NCBI GenBank assembly: GCA_041392205.1
Contig: JAWKMO010000006.1
Span: 1-64,000 of the forward strand
Direction: 5' to 3'
Source: Halomarinibacterium sp041392205
GTDB lineage: Bacteria > Bacteroidota > Bacteroidia > Flavobacteriales > Flavobacteriaceae
DNA: 64,000 bases
Shown in pieces: positions 59,704 through 64,000 of the stretch (its first letter is position 1; each line of letters opens with the position of its first letter). The notes beneath the pieces were generated by a model. The model ran no database searches, was not told the DNA's origin, and worked only from the letters and a program-made list of their open reading frames with translations. A program made the position numbers and the translations under genes.

Positions 59704-60384
59704 TTATTTGGAAGCAAGTCTAAAACTTACATAGGTGATTTTTTTTTGCTTTTCCAAATACTGTTTTTCATAAAACGTTTGTATTGCAGTTACCTCCTTT
59801 GGGGATCCGGTACTTCCATACACATCATGATGTGCATATACAATTTCTTCCTTTAAACCATGCAACAACCCTAGGGTGTAGCCATGCATAAATTCGCTGT
59901 CGGTTTTAAGATGAATAAGCCCTTTTGGCTGTATCACTTTTCGATACTTTTCCAAAAAATCTTGGTTGGTAAGTCTGTGCTTTGTACGCTTATATTTTAT
60001 TTGAGGGTCTGGAAAAGTAATCCAGATTTCATCTACTTCTCCCTTGGCAAAACAATGGTCAATTAATTCAATTTGAGTGCGTAAAAACCCTACATTATGG
60101 AGGTTTTCTTCCAATGCAATTTTTGCACCTCTCCAAAAACGAGCCCCTTTAATGTCGATTCCAAGGAAATTTTTATTGGGGTATTCTTTTGCAAGATTTA
60201 CGGAATATTCCCCTTTACCACAACCTAATTCTAACACTAGCGGATTTTCATTTTTAAAAAAAACATTTTTCCAATTCCCTTTTAATGCAAAAGAATTTTG
60301 CAAAAGACGCTCCCTTTCTGGCTGAACTACATTACTGAAGGTTTCATTTTCCTTAAATCGCTTCAGTTTATTTTTACTTCCCAC
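59704..60384 (-). CDS. trmB: tRNA (guanine-N7-)-methyltransferase
   Basis: 226 residues. SAM motif VLELGCGKGEYSVNLAKEYPNKNFLGIDIKG, WITFPDPQIKYKRTKHRLT and the C-terminal TEFE-like region define TrmB, which makes m7G46 in tRNA. It lies between a LysE gene and a divergent glycosyltransferase. Confidence 0.94.
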   Translation of the reverse strand: MGSKNKLKRFKENETFSNVVQPERERLLQNSFALKGNWKNVFFKNENPLVLELGCGKGEYSVNLAKEYPNKNFLGIDIKGARFWRGAKIALEENLHNVGFLRTQIELIDHCFAKGEVDEIWITFPDPQIKYKRTKHRLTNQDFLEKYRKVIQPKGLIHLKTDSEFMHGYTLGLLHGLKEEIVYAHHDVYGSTGSPKEVTAIQTFYEKQYLEKQKKITYVSFRLASK

Positions 60385-60446
60385 TTAATACTATTTCTTT
60401 AAATTTTGGTAAAATTACGGAAATATATACCTGAGAAAAGAATGGT

Positions 60447-60454
60447 TACTTTTG
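60447..60454 (+). promoter_or_regulatory. -7 promoter element of the glycosyltransferase gene
   Basis: TACTTTTG fits TAnnTTTG, 42 bases before the nominal start. Confidence 0.4.
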
Positions 60455-60495
60455 TTTTTACTCAAAATTAAATCATTCAATAATAATTTTAGCAT

Positions 60496-61545
60496 TTGAA
60501 GCAAAAAAACAATCTTAGTGGCTCCGTTACATTGGGGTTTAGGCATGCCACGATGCATCCCCATCATTTCGAATTGGCTCCGATAATACTTACATGTCCT
60601 TTGGCGATGGTCCAGCTGTTATTGCTTCGGAAGGAATTTCCGCAACTGGACTATATAGAATTACCTTCTTATAATATTACTTACCCAAAAAAAGGGGAGT
60701 TTTTTAAATTGAAGTTGTTTTTAAAACTTCCACAAATTAAAAAAACCATGGCTTCTGAAAAAAAAGTAATCAAAAAATTGGTGGAAGAAGGTGCCATTCA
60801 GGGCATTATAAGCGATAATAGAATGGGGGTACGAAGTAAAAAAATACCTTCGGTTTTTATCACACACCAATTAAATGTTCTAAGTGGAAATACTTCCTAC
60901 TTTAGTAGTAAAATGCATCAAAAAATTATAAAAAAATACGATGCTTGTTGGGTTCCCGATGTCCCAACTACACCCAACTTAAGTGGGAAATTGGGCCATC
61001 CTTTAAAAGTTAATTTTCAGGTAACTTACATAGGTCCTTTAAGCAGGATGAAAAAAGTTGAAGTTCCCAAAAAATACGATATTCTTATCCTTCTTTCTGG
61101 ACCAGAACCTCAAAGAACGATGCTCGAGCTAACGATGTTGAAAACATTTTTAAACACCTCTAAAAAAGTTCTTTTAGTTCGTGGTGTTGTTGAAAATGAA
61201 GAAGAAATTCTTCAAAATAATAATATAACCATTATCAACTTTTTACAATCCAAAGCACTAGAACAAGCTATAAATGAAAGTACGCTTGTAATATCGCGAT
61301 CGGGGTATACTACCCTAATGGATTTAGCCGCTATGGAAAAAGAGGCCTATTTTATTCCTACTCCAGGGCAATTTGAACAAAAATATTTGGCAAAAGAGTT
61401 AAAGCAAAAAGGAATTGTTCCTTCTTGTAAACAAGAAAATTTTACCCTTGAAAAACTTAAAGAAATTCCTTTTTATAAAGGTTTAAAAGATTTTAAAACC
61501 GAAGTAAATTATGAAAAATTATTTGCTCTTTTCGAGGGTAAATGA
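60496..61545 (+). CDS. MurG-like glycosyltransferase with a frame-disrupted 5' end
   Basis: The open frame gives 349 residues from a TTG, and from about residue 43 (LLRKEFPQLDYIELPSY) it is a complete GT28-like domain ending SRSGYTTLMDLAAM...PTPGQFEQKYLA. The N-terminus is abnormal. The family start KKTILVAPLHWGLG with CIPII is present at 60503-60568 but in another frame, and the DG-AV site (60606-60620) lies in a third frame. A 7-A run at 60503-60509 is one likely slip. It may be a pseudogene, or the sequence may contain errors. Confidence 0.7.
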   Translation: MKQKNNLSGSVTLGFRHATMHPHHFELAPIILTCPLAMVQLLLLRKEFPQLDYIELPSYNITYPKKGEFFKLKLFLKLPQIKKTMASEKKVIKKLVEEGAIQGIISDNRMGVRSKKIPSVFITHQLNVLSGNTSYFSSKMHQKIIKKYDACWVPDVPTTPNLSGKLGHPLKVNFQVTYIGPLSRMKKVEVPKKYDILILLSGPEPQRTMLELTMLKTFLNTSKKVLLVRGVVENEEEILQNNNITIINFLQSKALEQAINESTLVISRSGYTTLMDLAAMEKEAYFIPTPGQFEQKYLAKELKQKGIVPSCKQENFTLEKLKEIPFYKGLKDFKTEVNYEKLFALFEGK

Positions 61546-62562
61546 AAACTCCGACCCTATCCCAATTTGGCTTTCCACATAAATCTTTTCGTTGTGGGCA
61601 TCTACCAAATGTTTTACAATAGCCAATCCCAAACCACTGCCTCCCACTTTTCTAGAACCACTTTTATCGACACGGTAGAAGCGTTCAAAAAGTCTTGGTA
61701 TGTGTTCTTTTTCTACGCCTTCTCCATTATCGGTTACTCGTACAATGACTTTATTTTTTATTAAATCTTCTATACTTACTTCGGTAGTGCCATCTTGTTT
61801 TCCATATTTAATAGAGTTTTCAATAAGATTGGTGAGCACTTGTTGTATCCGTTCCTTATCTGCAGTTACCATGATGCTATCGGCATATTCAATGTCGAAG
61901 GTGAGGGTAATGTTTTTTTTTGCGGCTTTCATTTCCAGCAAATCGAATACATTTTGAACTAATTCTATGATATTAAAATCCTCTTTGTACAAAACCAAAT
62001 CCCCTACCTCTAACTTGGTAATCATATCCAAATCCTTAACGATGTAAATTAGTCGCTCTACCCCTTTATTGGCTCGTTGAAGGTATTTTTTACGAACCGA
62101 TTTGTCTTTCATGGCTCCGTCCAGAAGGGTTAAAATATACCCTTGTACCATAAACAAAGGCGTTTTTAATTCATGAGAAACATTTCCCATAAAGTCTTTT
62201 CGATAATTCTCACGGTCTTTTAAGGTTTCTATTTCTAATTTTTTATTTTCGGCAAAGCGCTCTACTTCTTTGGTTAGAGTAGCCATATCTGTGGTTATTC
62301 TTTGCCTATCAAAAGTACTAGCATCGAGCAATTTTACATCATTGTATATTTTTTTTACCTGTTTGTAAATAAATTTTTCAACTCGATACTGAATTAAAAA
62401 AAAGGTAAGAAAATAACAAATTACAAAAAAGAGGAATAAAAACCCATAATTAATTCCGCCGTGCCAATAAAAAAAAACTCCCAACAAGAGTGTTAGGAAG
62501 AAAGTGATAAAAGTTGAGGTAAAACCTGCAAACTTATAGGTTTTTTTAAATATTTTAGTCAT
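61519..62562 (-). CDS. PhoR-like sensor histidine kinase
   Basis: 347 residues. Two membrane helices near the N-terminus bound a short loop. The HisKA motif FMGNVSHELKTPL contains the phosphorylated His, and the ATPase part has NLIENSIKYG and VGGSGLGLAIVKHL. It shares one base with the response regulator gene. The PhoR label comes from its partner and length, not from a direct test. Confidence 0.88.
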   Translation of the reverse strand: MTKIFKKTYKFAGFTSTFITFFLTLLLGVFFYWHGGINYGFLFLFFVICYFLTFFLIQYRVEKFIYKQVKKIYNDVKLLDASTFDRQRITTDMATLTKEVERFAENKKLEIETLKDRENYRKDFMGNVSHELKTPLFMVQGYILTLLDGAMKDKSVRKKYLQRANKGVERLIYIVKDLDMITKLEVGDLVLYKEDFNIIELVQNVFDLLEMKAAKKNITLTFDIEYADSIMVTADKERIQQVLTNLIENSIKYGKQDGTTEVSIEDLIKNKVIVRVTDNGEGVEKEHIPRLFERFYRVDKSGSRKVGGSGLGLAIVKHLVDAHNEKIYVESQIGIGSEFSFTLEKSK

Positions 62563-63245
62563 TAAATTACAAACTTATATCCTACTCCTTTAACCGTTTT
62601 AAATTTATCATCTCCAATTTTTTCTCGTAATTTTCTTATATGAACATCGATGGTTCGGCCCCCTACAACCACTTCATTTCCCCAAACAGTATCAAGAATA
62701 TCTTCTCTTTTAAAAACTTTACCGGGTTTAGATGTTAATAGTGATAGTAGCTCAAATTCTTTCCTTGGTAATATAATTTCTTCTTTCCCTTTAAGGACTT
62801 TATATTCTTCTCTATTAATTACAATATTTCCTAATTTAAGGGTATTATCAACCATTTCTGGTTCTTTAAATCTTCGCAATAACGCTTTTACTTTACTTAC
62901 TAAAACTTTGGGTTTAATAGGTTTGGTAATATAATCATCGGCACCCGCTTCAAAGCCAGCTACCTGCGAATAATCTTCCCCGCGAGCCGTTAAAAAAGTG
63001 ATGATTGTTTCAGATAGTTCAGGAATATTTCTAAGCTTTTCACAGGCTTCGATACCGTCCATTTCGGGCATCATAACATCCAAAACAATAAGGTGAGGGT
63101 TATGTTTTTTTGCTTCAGATATGGCTTGAACTCCATTTTCTGCAGTAAAAATTTGATAGCCTTCTGCGGCTAAGTTATAGCCAATTATTTCTAGAATATC
63201 TGGTTCATCATCTACTAAGAGAATCCTTGTTTCTTTTTTCTTCAT
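62562..63245 (-). CDS. PhoB-like OmpR family response regulator
   Basis: 227 residues. The receiver domain has VDDEPD, the phospho-acceptor Asp in LIVLDVMMPEMDG and K in ITKPIKP. The C-terminal winged helix ends GRTIDVHIRKLREKIGDDKFKTVKGVGYKFV. It is the first gene of the pair, with the kinase downstream. A periodic TTACAAT array lies 70-115 bases upstream. Confidence 0.9.
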   Translation of the reverse strand: MKKKETRILLVDDEPDILEIIGYNLAAEGYQIFTAENGVQAISEAKKHNPHLIVLDVMMPEMDGIEACEKLRNIPELSETIITFLTARGEDYSQVAGFEAGADDYITKPIKPKVLVSKVKALLRRFKEPEMVDNTLKLGNIVINREEYKVLKGKEEIILPRKEFELLSLLTSKPGKVFKREDILDTVWGNEVVVGGRTIDVHIRKLREKIGDDKFKTVKGVGYKFVI

Positions 63246-63314
63246 TTAATTGCTGTATAATATTGTTGTTAAATATACTGCATATTCTAATCCCACAAAT
63301 TTCTAAACAGTATT

Positions 63315-63358
63315 GTTAACGATTATGTAACATTCCTATTACAATACTATTACAATTT
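63315..63358 (+). promoter_or_regulatory. PHO-box-like array of four 11-bp direct repeats
   Basis: GTTAACGATTA, TGTAACATTCC, TATTACAATAC and TATTACAATTT follow one another at 11-base spacing, the arrangement seen in PHO boxes. They lie between the divergent PhoB-like gene and the lamin-tail gene. PhoB binding is inferred. Confidence 0.5.
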
Positions 63359-63460
63359 ACTAAAATTAATTATTCTGTTATTATTTTATAGTAAACGAAT
63401 ATAAAAATGGCTTTTAAAAAATAAAAAATCCGTTACTTTGTACCCATTAAACAACTTTAC

Positions 63461-64000
63461 ATGATGAAAAAAATTACTCTTTTATGTACTCTTTTAATGG
63501 GTATAAACTCGTTTGCTCAACTTTTTATTAATGAAGTAGATGCAGATCAAACCTCTACAGACACCACAGAATTTCTTGAATTAAAATCTGATGTCCCCAA
63601 TTTTGCCTTAGATGGCTATGTTGTTGTGCTTTACAATGGGTCTAATGACCTAAGCTACAATGCCATCGATTTGGCAGGTTTTACAACCGACGCCAATGGC
63701 TATTTTATTATTGGTAGTGATGCAACTCCTGGAGTTGATATTGCTTTAGGACCCGATAACACTATTCAAAACGGTGCCGATGCAATTGCTATTTATACGG
63801 GAACCGCAGCCGACTTCCCTATGGATACTCCCGTAACTTCTGTAAATTTAGTAGATGCCATTGTATATGGAACTAGCGATGACGACGACCTAGAACTATT
63901 AGCAGGCTTAGGAGAAACCGTTCAATATGATGAAAACTTAAACGGCCTTAAAGACACAGAGTCTTTGCAGTTAAATACCGACGGCTCTTTTTGTACGACA
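63461..64000 (+). CDS. secreted lamin-tail (LTD) domain protein, 5' part
   Basis: The frame runs from ATG 63461 (or ATG 63464) off the end, giving 180 residues. A signal peptide (ending NSFAQ) is followed by LFINEVDADQTSTDTTEFLELKSD and GYVVVLYNGSNDLSYNAIDLAGFTTDANGYFIIG (quoted in parts), typical of lamin-tail domains on Bacteroidota secreted nucleases or phosphatases. A possible PHO array upstream hints at phosphate control. The catalytic part, if any, is outside the window. Confidence 0.8.
   Translation, partial: MMKKITLLCTLLMGINSFAQLFINEVDADQTSTDTTEFLELKSDVPNFALDGYVVVLYNGSNDLSYNAIDLAGFTTDANGYFIIGSDATPGVDIALGPDNTIQNGADAIAIYTGTAADFPMDTPVTSVNLVDAIVYGTSDDDDLELLAGLGETVQYDENLNGLKDTESLQLNTDGSFCTT

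Overview
The window is chromosomal DNA from a member of the Flavobacteriia (phylum Bacteroidota), most likely family Flavobacteriaceae. The evidence is the low-GC sequence, TAnnTTTG-type -7 promoter elements, many small Sec lipoproteins, a type IX secretion C-terminal signal, a DNA polymerase III alpha chain with a built-in exonuclease domain, a clade II (lipoprotein) nitrous oxide reductase, and DUF3667, DUF4407 and BlaR1/M56 proteins. No species can be named from sequence alone.

Layout. 0-6 kb: the end of an M20 peptidase, a small TonB-C-like protein, PhnA, a BlaI/BlaR1 pair with tandem operators, a DUF4407 membrane protein and an ATP-grasp enzyme. 5.6-13.4 kb: an Rrf2 regulator diverging from a nos operon (lipoprotein cytochrome c, FAS1 protein, nosZ, four-helix membrane protein, nosL, cupin, nosD, nosF, nosY). 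Its promoter carries a CRP/FNR-type palindrome about 41 bases before the predicted start. 13.9-23.0 kb: a long minus-strand run containing a complete trans-4-hydroxy-L-proline degradation set (epimerase, FAD oxidase, deaminase, aldehyde dehydrogenase), then MmcQ/YjbR, transglutaminase-like, cyclase, hemW, DUF3667 and ruvC. 23-35.5 kb: membrane and glycosyl-transfer genes, small lipoproteins, a GT4-GT9 fusion, a Tat lipoprotein with GYYDD repeats and a 774-residue T9SS surface protein.

35.5-43.6 kb is the accessory region. It holds a G-rich 11-bp array, a TTTTCGG-rich array and a conserved protein of unknown function. After these comes a 6.4-kb genomic island bounded by 63-bp direct repeats (61/63 identical). 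The right repeat is the 3' end of an intact tRNA-Asp. The island carries a 1049-residue SIR2-STAND-type NTPase that looks like a single-gene anti-phage defence protein, a broken integrase/RadC chimera, and a secreted protein built of 17-residue repeats. The SIR2 domain has Asn where the catalytic His of the KLHG motif is expected.

43.7-64 kb returns to core genes: DUF58, a four-helix-bundle gene flanked by inverted 7-bp repeat arrays, a ClpP paralogue, trxA, dnaE, rpsP-rimM-trmN6, an acyl-CoA dehydrogenase, a ferredoxin/ferredoxin reductase/Nfu/Mrp operon, an alkyltransferase-like protein, LysE, trmB, a glycosyltransferase with a frame-disrupted 5' end, and a PhoR/PhoB-like two-component pair. 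A periodic 11-bp PHO-box-like array separates that pair from a partial lamin-tail-domain protein. Annotation rests on reading motifs and context only; no database search was possible.
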